Assembly: GCA_016217625.1 (NCBI GenBank)
Contig: JACRHK010000034.1
Coordinates: 1 to 11,791, forward strand
Length of the DNA stretch: 11,791 bases
Reading direction: 5' to 3'
From: Nitrospirota bacterium
Lineage (GTDB): Bacteria; Nitrospirota; RBG-16-64-22; JACRHK01
Under the pieces are notes generated by a model. That model was not told where the DNA came from and ran no database searches. It was given only the letters and a program-made list of their open reading frames with translations. Numbering within the stretch: position 1 is the first letter of the stretch; each line of letters opens with the position of its first letter. A program made the position numbers and the translations under genes. Positions 5,931-11,791 of this stretch are shown one piece after another.

Positions 5931-6745
5931 CGGGGGAGGCGGACCTTCCGCGCCGTGACGATGAGGTTAAACCCGATCCGATTGAATGGAAACGATCCGG
6001 AGAGGGCGAGGTCGAGACGCCCGAGGCCCAGAGCCAGCCGTCCTATGAGGGAGCGCCGCCGGGTTTCGAGCAGGTAGATATCAGGGATGAGCGAAGCGAA
6101 GATGTTGTGGCCGTGGCAACTGATCGGCTCCAGACCGTGTTTTTCAAGGAGGCGGAAGAGTTCACTCGGGGTGAAGGTCTTGAACCGCATCCCTTCCCAC
6201 CGGCGGGTGTCATGTCCCTGGCCGCGGCAGGACAGCGCATGCCAGACCTCGGCCGGCTCGTAGAGAAGTCCCAGCGTCCATTTGTTGTCCACCTCGATGG
6301 AGACCACTGCCCCTTCGCGGGCCACGCGGGCCATCTCGGCCACGGCCTCTTCGTAACCTTCGAGGATGTGGCTGAGGACGTCCCCATACGAGAAAACGGC
6401 GTCAAAGCTGGCGTCCTCGAAGGGGAGCTTCCGGGCATCTTCCCTCAGGAACCGCGCGCGGGGGTAGGCGCGGCACCGTTGCCGGGCCAAATGTAGCAGG
6501 TCTTCGGCGATGTCGACCCCGATGACCTCGTCGCTCAGCGCAGCCAGGCGGACGGACTGCATCCCGCTGCCGCAGCCCACGTCCAGCACCTGCTGGAAGC
6601 GGCGGCCCTCCGCAATCCGGTTGATCAGATGGTCGTAGAGGCGATAGGAGTTGATAAGGAAAGGAGTCTGGGTGATGAGGTCATCCAGACGGGAGCCCAT
6701 CCGGTTGTAGGTCTCGGCAATCTGGTAGGCTATGCCATCGTCCAT
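5927..6745 (-). CDS. Class I SAM-dependent methyltransferase
   Basis: A 272-residue cytoplasmic protein with the Rossmann-type methyltransferase core. Motif I VLDVGCGSG (53-61) binds S-adenosylmethionine, the following strand ends in EVIGVDIAEDLL with the acidic ribose-binding Asp, and the LPFEDASFDAVFSYGDVLSH block corresponds to motifs II/III. The N-terminal helical region (YQIAETYNRMGSRLDDLITQTPF) and the C-terminal part (SGSFPFNRIGFNLIVTARK) probably shape the acceptor site. The methyl acceptor cannot be told from sequence, and ubiquinone-type or small-molecule methylation is only one possibility. The start is set at ATG 6745. The promoter at 6774-6802 places the RNA start near 6767, which excludes the earlier in-frame starts (6802, 6790, 6778). 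AGGAG lies a rather long 13 nt upstream. Confidence 0.87.
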   Translation of the reverse strand: MDDGIAYQIAETYNRMGSRLDDLITQTPFLINSYRLYDHLINRIAEGRRFQQVLDVGCGSGMQSVRLAALSDEVIGVDIAEDLLHLARQRCRAYPRARFLREDARKLPFEDASFDAVFSYGDVLSHILEGYEEAVAEMARVAREGAVVSIEVDNKWTLGLLYEPAEVWHALSCRGQGHDTRRWEGMRFKTFTPSELFRLLEKHGLEPISCHGHNIFASLIPDIYLLETRRRSLIGRLALGLGRLDLALSGSFPFNRIGFNLIVTARKVRLPR

Positions 6746-6773
6746 GCGGTCGCGCACGCTCCTGTTAAATTTT

Positions 6774-6802
6774 ATCATACCGGCTTTCATCCGTCCTGTC
6801 AA
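6774..6802 (-). promoter_or_regulatory. Sigma-70-type promoter of the methyltransferase gene
   Basis: On the minus strand TTGACA (6802-6797) and TATGAT (6779-6774) are separated by 17 bp. The predicted start near 6767 gives a leader of about 21 nt containing AGGAG and fixes the start codon at 6745. Confidence 0.8.
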
Positions 6803-6820
6803 TGAAACTTTTGCCTGATG

Positions 6821-6962
6821 CCTACATTGAGCGATTTTTACAACCGTTCTCTGTCGTCGCCCCGATTTGCCGGGGCGTGATCACACACCGATCAGGCGCA
6901 TGGAATCCTCGTTCACATGACGCAGCCTAAAGGCTGCGGCTACAAGCATCGCTCAATTGAGG
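6821..6962. repeat. MITE-like element with terminal inverted repeats
   Basis: The 15-nt ends CCTACATTGAGCGAT (6821-6835) and ATCGCTCAATTGAGG (6948-6962) are inverted copies with a 10-bp perfect core and two mismatches. Inside are two perfect hairpins: GCCCCG/CGGGGC (6859-6864 with 6871-6876) and CGCAGCCT-AA-AGGCTGCG (6921-6938). Neither hairpin is followed by a T-tract. There is no coding potential. It fills most of the gap between the divergent methyltransferase and FIST genes. A non-autonomous mobile element or a structured RNA are both possible. Confidence 0.55.
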
Positions 6963-6968
6963 TCCTTA

Positions 6969-6977
6969 TGTTAGAAT
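6969..6977 (+). promoter_or_regulatory. Extended -10 promoter candidate for the FIST gene
   Basis: TGTTAGAAT is an extended -10 element (TG at 6969-6970, hexamer TAGAAT at 6972-6977). No good -35 box is seen, because the expected position falls at the end of the inverted-repeat element. The RNA would start close to the ATG at 6984. Confidence 0.45.
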
Positions 6978-6983
6978 AGGAAC

Positions 6984-7037
6984 ATGAGCGGTAGCCGATC
7001 GTTTCTGATCAAGAACCGTTGCCGGAGCGCGGGATGA
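6984..7037 (+). CDS. Possible 17-residue leader peptide overlapping the FIST gene start
   Basis: A short frame encoding [17 protein letters not shown] starts 6 nt after the -10 hexamer and ends with a TGA that overlaps the FIST ATG as ATGA (7034-7037). If translated from a leaderless mRNA it would couple to the FIST gene. The peptide resembles nothing I know, and the frame could be fortuitous. Confidence 0.25.
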   Translation: MSGSRSFLIKNRCRSAG

Positions 7038-8215
7038 TACAGGCCGGCGTGGGAGTCTCCAGCCACCCCGACACAGAGCGCGCCACGGTGGAGGCGGTCG
7101 AGAGGGCGCTGAAGCAGGCAGGCCTTCGAGAGGCCGATGCCGCCCTGGTGTTTGCGACGACCCCTTACATTCCCCGGATGGATCGGGTGCGCCGGATCCT
7201 CCGGGAGAAGACCGGCGCTTCCTCTCTCTCCGGATGCTGCGCGCAGGGGATCATTACGATAGAGGGAGAGGTGGAGCGGGGCCCCGCTGTGGCGGTCCTG
7301 GTCCTGGCCTCGGAGGCGCTGGCGGTGACCCCCTTTTTCTATCAGCCGCTCCACATGAGGGGGGAAGAGATCGGCCGCGCGTTGGGCCGGCTGGCGCGGA
7401 CGGCGGGGGATGGCGAACGGGTGCTCCTCCTCCTCCCCGATACCTTCGCCTTCCAGCCGCATCCGGTGTTCGACGGGATCGCTGCCGAGGCGGGCACGCT
7501 CCCCATCGTGGGCGGCGGGGCGTCCCACGACGGGTCGTTCCAGCAATCCTTCCTGGTCGGGGGAGACGCCGTGAGCGCCGATGCCGTGACGGGATTCCTC
7601 CTGCACGGGACATTCCAACACACGATCGGCGTGGCCCAGGCCTGCCGCCCGCTGGGAGGCGCGATGGTGATCACCCGCGCGGAGGGGTCGCTGATCCTGG
7701 AGCTGGGGGGACAGCCGGCTTTACAGGTTCTTTCACAGTTCCTCAAGGAGCAGCGCGGGCTGCCTCCTGCCACGCTGCAGGGCCATCTCTTCGCCGGCTT
7801 CCCTCTCGATCCGGCGAACCCCCGGCTCCGGCGGGGAGAGTATCTCGTCCGGAGCTTCGTGGGTCTGGACCCCAAACGTCAAGCCATCGCCGTGGCGGAG
7901 GAAGTCACGGAAGGGCAGGTGATGACGTTTGCCCTCCGCCATCCGTATCACGCGCGCCGGGAGCTGGAGCAGACATTGGAGGACGCCGTCATGGCCTTGG
8001 GGGGACGGCCGCCCCGATTCGGCCTGTACTTCAACTGCTGCGGCCGCGGGAGCGGCCTCTACGGAGAGCCCGACGCCGATCTCAAGATCATCCGGGAACA
8101 CCTGGGCGCGTTCCCTCTGCTTGGGTTCTTCACGTTTGCCGAGATCGCGCCCATCGGCGGAGCGCCCTACCTCCACAACTACACGGGGGTCTTGCTCTTG
8201 GTGGGGGACGCCTGA
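7034..8215 (+). CDS. FIST-domain protein (FIST_N plus FIST_C sensory domains)
   Basis: A 393-residue soluble protein. The N-terminal half (about 30-210) has FIST_N features: [32 protein letters not shown] and the glycine-rich [18 protein letters not shown]. The C-terminal half (about 225-390) is FIST_C, with the diagnostic [13 protein letters not shown] followed by [38 protein letters not shown] domains are thought to be small-ligand sensors, often fused to chemoreceptor, kinase or GGDEF output domains. Here there is no output domain, so it may act through a separate partner. ATG 7034 is chosen because GGAG sits 6 nt upstream. A TTG at 7019 is also in frame. The last 37 nt overlap the 3' end of the convergent ABC-F gene. 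Confidence 0.9.
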   Translation: MIQAGVGVSSHPDTERATVEAVERALKQAGLREADAALVFATTPYIPRMDRVRRILREKTGASSLSGCCAQGIITIEGEVERGPAVAVLVLASEALAVTPFFYQPLHMRGEEIGRALGRLARTAGDGERVLLLLPDTFAFQPHPVFDGIAAEAGTLPIVGGGASHDGSFQQSFLVGGDAVSADAVTGFLLHGTFQHTIGVAQACRPLGGAMVITRAEGSLILELGGQPALQVLSQFLKEQRGLPPATLQGHLFAGFPLDPANPRLRRGEYLVRSFVGLDPKRQAIAVAEEVTEGQVMTFALRHPYHARRELEQTLEDAVMALGGRPPRFGLYFNCCGRGSGLYGEPDADLKIIREHLGAFPLLGFFTFAEIAPIGGAPYLHNYTGVLLLVGDA

Positions 8216-10212
8216 GCCGAAAGCTGGAACGCCCGCTCCTTCTCCTCGTACTGCTGGGCCAGGCGCTCCCATTCTTCCGTCAGGGCGGCGAGCCGCTTGC
8301 CCAGGGTTTCATGCTCTTCCAGCAGGGGAAAGAAGCGCGCTTTCTCCTGGTAGATTCCGGGGTCGGCCAACTGCTGGTTTAAGGCTTCGATCCGTCGATG
8401 GGCTTCCTCCAGATCCGCCTCCACCGTAGCTAACCGGGTTTTGATCTGCCGGGTCTCCTGATGGAACCGGTTGCGGGCTTCCCCTTCCGAGCGCTTCTCT
8501 TCCCGCGTCTTGCGAGGAGGATTGATGTTGGAGGTTGGAGGCTTGAGGTTTACGCTCCTGCCTGTACCCTCCAACCTCAGACCTCTCGCGTCTTTCTCCC
8601 TTCCGGACTCCTGGCCTCCTTTCTTGTAGAGGTAGTAGTCGTAGTCCCCCGCAAAGGGCGTCGCGACCCCCGAGCGGATCTCGAGAATCTTGTTCGCGAT
8701 CGCGCGGATGAGGTGGCGGTCGTGCGTGATGAGGACGAGAGTGCCGGCGAACTGGCGGAGGGCCTCTTCGAGCACGTTGCGGGAAGGGATGTCGAGGTGG
8801 TTCGTCGGCTCATCCAGAAGGAGGCAGTTGGCCGGCCGGACCAAGAGTTTGGCCAGGGCGAGCCGGCTCCGTTCCCCGCCCGAGAGGACGGCCACCCTCT
8901 TGTCCACCTCTTCGTCCGTGAAGAGGAACGTCCCCAGGATCCTCCGCAAGAACGGCTGGGGGGCGTCGGGAGCGACCCGCTGGATCTCCTGCAGCACGGT
9001 GTGCTCCGGGTGCAGATCCTCCAGTTGATGCTGGCCGTAGTAGGCCGTCCGCGCGTTGGCGCCCATACGCCGATCGCCGCGTTCGAAAGGCAATACGCCG
9101 GCCAGGATCTTCAGCAGGGTCGATTTCCCCGCGCCGTTCGGTCCCACGAGGGCGACCTTGTCCCCCCTCAGGAGCGTGAGGTCGAGCCCTGCGTAGACCG
9201 GAACCGCCCCGTACGCCTTGTGGACGTCCCGGAGGACGAGGACCTCCCGGCCGCTCCGCTCCGGAGCGGGGAACTTGAAGCGGACCTGCTTCCGCCCGGT
9301 GGGGAGCGTGATCCGCTCAATGCGATCGAGTTGTTTGATCCGGCTCTGGACCTGGCGGGCTTTCGTCGCTTGGTAGCGGAACCGCTCGATAAACCGCTCG
9401 GTCTGGGCAATTTGCCGCGCCTGGTTGCGCGCGGCGGCCTCCCGCTGCTCCTGAGCGGTCCGGCGGGCCTCCAGGTAGGCGTCATAGTTGCCGGTGTACG
9501 GGATGAGGCGCTGCTCGGCGATCTCCGCGACGCGCGCGACCAGGTTGTTCATGAACTGCCGGTCGTGGGAGATGAGGAGGACGGCTCCCGGGTAGCCCTT
9601 CAGGAACTCCTCCAGCCAGATGACCGATTCGAGGTCCAGGTGGTTCGTCGGCTCATCCAGGAGGAGGACGTCGGGCGCTTGCAGGAGGAGTCTCGCTATT
9701 GCGAGGCGCATCCGCCATCCTCCGCTCAACTCCTCCACCGGGCGCTCGAAGTCCGCTGTTCGGAAACCGAGGCCGCAGAGGATTGCCCGCGCCTGCGCTT
9801 CCAGGGAGTAGCCGCCCAGCGCTTCAAACTGATGCTGCAAGTTCCCGTACTCCGCCAGCAGGCGGTCGTGCTCCTCCCCTTCCTGCGTCTCGGCGAGGTC
9901 TTCCTCCAGGGCCTTCAGCCGATGCTCCAGCGTGGTGACCTGCTCGGCCACGGCGAGGGTCTCCTCAAGGAGCGCGCGCCCGGGGTGGATAGAGACATCC
10001 TGTTCCAGGTAGCCGATGACGGACGATTTGCTCCGCTGGATCGCGCCCTCGTCGGGGTGCTCCTCCCCCGCGATCATCCGGAAGAGGGTGGTCTTCCCCG
10101 AGCCGTTGGGGCCGACGATCGCCATCCGGTCCCTGGGTCCCACGCGCAGGGAGGCGTCGCGGAGCAGGACCTGCCCGCCGAAGGCCTTGGAGAGGTTCTG
10201 GATCGTGATCAC
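8179..10212 (-). CDS. ABC-F family ATPase (Uup/YheS-like, ribosome-associated type)
   Basis: A 677-residue soluble protein with two ABC domains and no membrane segment. Domain 1 has Walker [10 protein letters not shown] (34-42), signature LSGGW (162-166), Walker B DEPTNHLD (Glu187) and His216. A charged helical linker runs about 240-305 (the P-site tRNA-interaction region of ABC-F proteins). Domain 2 has GPNGAGKST (357-365), LSGGE (443-447), DEPTNHLD (Glu468) and His497. A C-terminal coiled coil (about 580-660) is as in Uup/YheS. The family acts on the ribosome in translation quality control, and some members give ribosome protection against antibiotics, but nothing here points to resistance. 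GTG 10212 overlaps the stop of the zinc-ribbon gene as GTGA. Residues about 545-561 derive from an inverted repeat (8531-8578). Confidence 0.95.
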   Translation of the reverse strand: MITIQNLSKAFGGQVLLRDASLRVGPRDRMAIVGPNGSGKTTLFRMIAGEEHPDEGAIQRSKSSVIGYLEQDVSIHPGRALLEETLAVAEQVTTLEHRLKALEEDLAETQEGEEHDRLLAEYGNLQHQFEALGGYSLEAQARAILCGLGFRTADFERPVEELSGGWRMRLAIARLLLQAPDVLLLDEPTNHLDLESVIWLEEFLKGYPGAVLLISHDRQFMNNLVARVAEIAEQRLIPYTGNYDAYLEARRTAQEQREAAARNQARQIAQTERFIERFRYQATKARQVQSRIKQLDRIERITLPTGRKQVRFKFPAPERSGREVLVLRDVHKAYGAVPVYAGLDLTLLRGDKVALVGPNGAGKSTLLKILAGVLPFERGDRRMGANARTAYYGQHQLEDLHPEHTVLQEIQRVAPDAPQPFLRRILGTFLFTDEEVDKRVAVLSGGERSRLALAKLLVRPANCLLLDEPTNHLDIPSRNVLEEALRQFAGTLVLITHDRHLIRAIANKILEIRSGVATPFAGDYDYYLYKKGGQESGREKDARGLRLEGTGRSVNLKPPTSNINPPRKTREEKRSEGEARNRFHQETRQIKTRLATVEADLEEAHRRIEALNQQLADPGIYQEKARFFPLLEEHETLGKRLAALTEEWERLAQQYEEKERAFQLSAQASPTKSKTPV
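8531..8578. repeat. Inverted repeat inside the ABC-F coding sequence
   Basis: GAGGTTGGAGG (8531-8541) and CCTCCAACCTC (8568-8578) form a perfect 11-bp inverted pair with a 26-nt loop. It is read in frame and encodes [20 protein letters not shown] sequence in the linker between the second ATPase domain and the C-terminal coiled coil. The pattern matches a class of dispersed GGTTGGAGG repeats rather than conserved protein sequence. Confidence 0.7.
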
Positions 10213-10421
10213 GCGATGAGAGGGAGGCCCCTCGGGGCCGCCGTGGCGCGGCGCGTGCCGACCTCCGCGCCGCAGGCGGCGCAGCGGTATTCGTAGAGCT
10301 CGCCGTCGGGCAGGATGAGCAAGAGCCGCTCACGGACCGGCCGCGCCGTCCGGCAGCGCGGGCAATAGAGGGCCGAGGCCTGGAGGTTCTGGAAGCTGGG
10401 GGAAGTAGACTGGGGGCACAT
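10209..10421 (-). CDS. Small zinc-ribbon protein
   Basis: A 70-residue protein with two CxxC knuckles, YCPRC (Cys20, Cys23) and RCAAC (Cys47, Cys50), 23 residues apart across the strand-forming [13 protein letters not shown] segment. This is the layout of a zinc ribbon. Such small proteins often bind nucleic acid or other proteins, and no specific family is recognised. It is co-transcribed with and translationally coupled to the ABC-F gene (GTGA overlap), suggesting a shared link to translation, which is inference only. ATG 10421 is chosen because the promoter at 10431-10459 overlaps the longer open frame. It leaves only about 2-4 nt of leader, and no real ribosome site is present. Confidence 0.7.
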   Translation of the reverse strand: MCPQSTSPSFQNLQASALYCPRCRTARPVRERLLLILPDGELYEYRCAACGAEVGTRRATAAPRGLPLIA

Positions 10422-10430
10422 ACCGCTGAG

Positions 10431-10459
10431 ATTGTACGGCGCTGCCGGGGCAGTGTCAA
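10431..10459 (-). promoter_or_regulatory. Sigma-70-type promoter of the zinc-ribbon/ABC-F operon
   Basis: On the minus strand TTGACA (10459-10454) and TACAAT (10436-10431) are separated by 17 bp, close to ideal. Only 9 nt separate the -10 box from ATG 10421, so the mRNA should be leaderless or nearly so. Confidence 0.8.
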
Positions 10460-10538
10460 CACCCGAAAGATACTCAGCCGAATGAGGTGATGACCTGGGA
10501 GCGTTGGAAAGGGTAAAGGAGAACAAGCCACCGCTACG

Positions 10539-10976
10539 TTACGGCTGAATTTCTCTGATCACTTTGTTAATCTGCCGCAGAAACTCCTCAAAGTCCCCAA
10601 TGTTGTCTCTTGTGGTTCGGAAGACCCGGCGGTCGTCGATCTGCCAGTATCTGTGTATCAGGATGTTTCTCAGGCCGGCCATCTTCTTCAACTTCATGCT
10701 GAGCTCCTTCGTGAGGATGCCGCCGTCCGCCAGTTTCTCGAAACAGTCGGGGTATCCTTTGGGCACCTGGCCGGTTGTGCGAGCAAGGATGTGATTGCAG
10801 ATGTTGGCCATGGCTTCCACGGCCTCTATCAACAGATAGCGCAGGGAATAGATCGCCTTCTGATCGTTGACAAAGGTTTCCGCTTCCCCGGCGAGGAGGG
10901 ACCTGATCTCCGAGACCGCATCAAGGAGGTCTTTTTCCAGGGTCTTGATCTTTTCAAGATTTATTTCTCGAGACAC
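10539..10976 (-). CDS. hepT: HepT-like HEPN ribonuclease toxin (DUF86 type)
   Basis: A 145-residue, mostly helical protein with the HEPN RNase motif R-x4-H-x-Y as RNILIHRY (Arg103, His108, Tyr110) in KKMAGLRNILIHRYW, the hallmark of DUF86/HepT toxins. Preceding helices (YSLRYLLIEAVEAMANICNHIL, KGYPDCFEKLADGGILTKEL) are typical. In the studied Shewanella pair, HepT cleaves RNA and is silenced when its antitoxin MntA adds AMP to the tyrosine of this motif. Tyr110 is present here. The GTG start at 10976 has AAGGAG 8 nt upstream inside the mntA gene and overlaps it by 16 nt, so the pair is co-translated. Length is normal and the motif intact, so the toxin is probably functional. Confidence 0.9.
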   Translation of the reverse strand: MSREINLEKIKTLEKDLLDAVSEIRSLLAGEAETFVNDQKAIYSLRYLLIEAVEAMANICNHILARTTGQVPKGYPDCFEKLADGGILTKELSMKLKKMAGLRNILIHRYWQIDDRRVFRTTRDNIGDFEEFLRQINKVIREIQP

Positions 10977-11383
10977 TCCATCAGCTCCTTGAAGTAGGAC
11001 TTGGAGAGTTCGTAATAGTCCATGTACTTCAACCCGGTGGCTTCCACGAAATCCAGCCGGAGGGCTCGATCCCTTTCAAACAGCAGATCGCCTTCATGGA
11101 TGACGGAGAATTGAAACCCGATCGGCGCGTAGTTGAGGACCTTGAAGTCCACAGAATATCCGGTGACCCTCTCAAGCTCGGTGGACATCTCCAGCTCGAA
11201 GTCAAAGACCTCCTCTTCGGAGATCAGGCAATACGCCCCGATGTCGATATCCCTGAACGGGAATCTCCCGAACGAACCGTGCAGATAGGCAAACGAGATC
11301 TTCTCCTGCACCCCGAGGGCGGCGGCGAGGTCTTTTTTCATTCGCCGGATTTCCGTGTCCGCCAATTCAGTCCGATAGGCCAT
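10961..11383 (-). CDS. mntA: MntA-like nucleotidyltransferase antitoxin
   Basis: A 140-residue minimal nucleotidyltransferase. The active site reads HGSFGRFPFRDIDIG, with Gly36-Ser37, metal ligands Asp45 and Asp47, and a third acidic residue Asp79 in SVDFKVLN. In known pairs MntA AMPylates the HepT toxin. The spacing between GS and DxD is 7 residues, shorter than the standard 10. The DFVEATGLKYMDYYELSKSYFKEL C-terminal helix is typical of antitoxin nucleotidyltransferases encoded next to HEPN genes. It is first in the pair, with the toxin in a 16-nt overlap. The ATG at 11383 lacks a good ribosome site, and a promoter just upstream predicts a leaderless mRNA. A stand-alone nucleotidyltransferase is unlikely given the HepT neighbour. 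Confidence 0.88.
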   Translation of the reverse strand: MAYRTELADTEIRRMKKDLAAALGVQEKISFAYLHGSFGRFPFRDIDIGAYCLISEEEVFDFELEMSTELERVTGYSVDFKVLNYAPIGFQFSVIHEGDLLFERDRALRLDFVEATGLKYMDYYELSKSYFKELMECLEK

Positions 11384-11390
11384 GCCTATA

Positions 11391-11419
11391 AGGATACCAT
11401 GCGGAGAAAAAGGTCACAA
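11391..11419 (-). promoter_or_regulatory. Candidate promoter of the mntA-hepT pair
   Basis: On the minus strand TTGTGA (11419-11414) and TATCCT (11396-11391) are 17 bp apart, with an extended -10 TGG before the second. Each hexamer matches 4 of 6. The -10 lies 7 nt before ATG 11383, predicting a leaderless mRNA. It overlaps the last codons of the recombinase remnant, so the pair may be driven from its debris. Confidence 0.4.
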
Positions 11420-11737
11420 GCAGAACATTCGGGACGCGACGACCTCACCTGTATAGGCGGATGGCTGCACCTGCTTCGAATCGCCCGGAAATCAAGGTAC
11501 AGCAAAACCGCGTGCCCAGCCTGCTTGAGCTGCGTCTCGGACTGCTTCTTTTCACGCAGTTTACCGAGGAATTGCGTCAGGCTTTTTGACGATGAGTCCA
11601 AAAAGTGAGATTATGCGCGATAATCAAGGGAATACCGCAGCCACTTCCTGTAATCAGCGTGACAAGAGACTGGGACCGCCCCTTTCTTACAGAACGGCTG
11701 AAAATGGTTCCCAAATATCGGCTGGAATCGTTTGCAT
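11414..11737 (-). pseudogene. Decayed tyrosine recombinase (integrase), N-terminal core-binding domain only
   Basis: Three frames together read like the N-terminal SAM-like domain of an integron/XerC-type recombinase. MQTIPADIWEPFSAVL starts at 11737 and stops at TAA 11689-11687. In a second frame KKGAVPVSCHADYRKWLRYSLDYR follows and stops at TAA 11613-11611. The same frame then continues as FLGKLREKKQSETQLKQAGHAVLLYL. After a further shift near 11485-11495 it reads FPGDSKQVQPSAYTGEVVASRM, ending at TGA 11416-11414. YRKWLRY and KLREKKQSETQ...HAV are recognisable family blocks. There is no catalytic domain with the R-HxR-Y residues. At least two frameshifts and one in-frame stop make it non-functional, unless some are sequencing errors. 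It abuts the mntA-hepT pair. Confidence 0.7.
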
Positions 11738-11754
11738 AGGCGGCTAATACCCAA

Positions 11755-11788
11755 AGGGACGAACATTCAATTTTGAATATTAGTCCCT
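11755..11788. repeat. Strong palindrome upstream of the recombinase remnant
   Basis: Outer arms AGGGAC (11755-11760) and GTCCCT (11783-11788) enclose a near-perfect 20-bp palindrome AACATTCAA-TT-TTGAATATT (11762-11781, one mismatch). The AT-rich centre contrasts with the GC-rich surroundings. It could be an operator for the lost recombinase, a recombination site, or a dispersed repeat. Confidence 0.65.
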
Positions 11789-11791
11789 GAG

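Noticed and set aside
6921..6938. Hairpin CGCAGCCT-AA-AGGCTGCG as a rho-independent terminator
   Set aside because: No T-tract follows on either strand, and it lies between divergent genes where no transcript needs ending.
8179..10212. Double-ABC protein as a drug exporter or resistance determinant
   Set aside because: There is no membrane segment and the inter-domain linker and coiled coil are of the housekeeping Uup/YheS type. Nothing specific to resistance proteins is visible.
8461..10296. Long plus-strand open frame of 611 codons
   Set aside because: It is an antisense shadow of the ABC-F gene, with no recognisable domains, and its composition mirrors the real gene.
11386..11601. 71-codon minus-strand frame as an intact small gene
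   Set aside because: Recombinase similarity continues upstream through an in-frame stop and downstream in another frame, so it is a fragment of a broken gene.

Overview
The window looks like a GC-rich, Gram-negative-type bacterial chromosome. It shows compact operons on the minus strand, a Braun-type lipoprotein signal, good sigma-70-type promoters, and an unusual load of short repeats in the gaps between genes. The repeat styles (heptamer/14-mer minisatellite, CGCAGCCT hairpin, TTGTCCTGAGCGA-type repeats) resemble those in environmental genomes of NC10, Nitrospirota, Chloroflexota and Deltaproteobacteria. That placement is an impression, not a demonstrated assignment. No tRNA, rRNA or CRISPR array was found.

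Layout from left to right. Positions 1-1877 (minus) hold tldD and the 5' part of tldE, the two halves of the TldD/TldE metallopeptidase, behind a near-ideal promoter. Positions 1878-2222 are non-coding apart from that promoter and dispersed repeats. Positions 2223-5204 (minus) form a tight five-gene run: HU-type DNA-binding protein, helical-repeat (TPR-like) protein, ABC ATPase, ABC-2 permease, and a thioredoxin-fold 2Fe-2S ferredoxin. Divergent from it, across a G-quadruplex-prone 14-bp minisatellite, is a cupin lipoprotein (5443-5901, plus). It converges on a SAM-dependent methyltransferase (5927-6745, minus), and an 8-bp tandem repeat supplies both stop codons. A MITE-like inverted-repeat element precedes a FIST-domain protein (7034-8215, plus), whose 3' end overlaps that of a convergent ABC-F ATPase (8179-10212, minus). 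The ABC-F gene is translationally coupled to a small zinc-ribbon protein (10209-10421).

The right end (10539-11791, minus) is accessory. It carries an overlapping MntA/HepT-type toxin-antitoxin pair (nucleotidyltransferase and HEPN RNase). Directly upstream is a decayed N-terminal piece of a tyrosine recombinase, then a strong palindrome at the window edge. This looks like the scar of an integrated element beside a defence/addiction module.

Two themes cut across the window. First, several promoters (cupin, FIST, zinc-ribbon, MntA) place the -10 box 6-9 nt from the first start codon, predicting leaderless or nearly leaderless mRNAs, while tldD, HU and the methyltransferase have normal leaders. 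Second, short repeats have entered or trimmed coding sequence: in the linker of the ABC-F protein, at the 5' end of the ABC ATPase gene, and at two stop codons.
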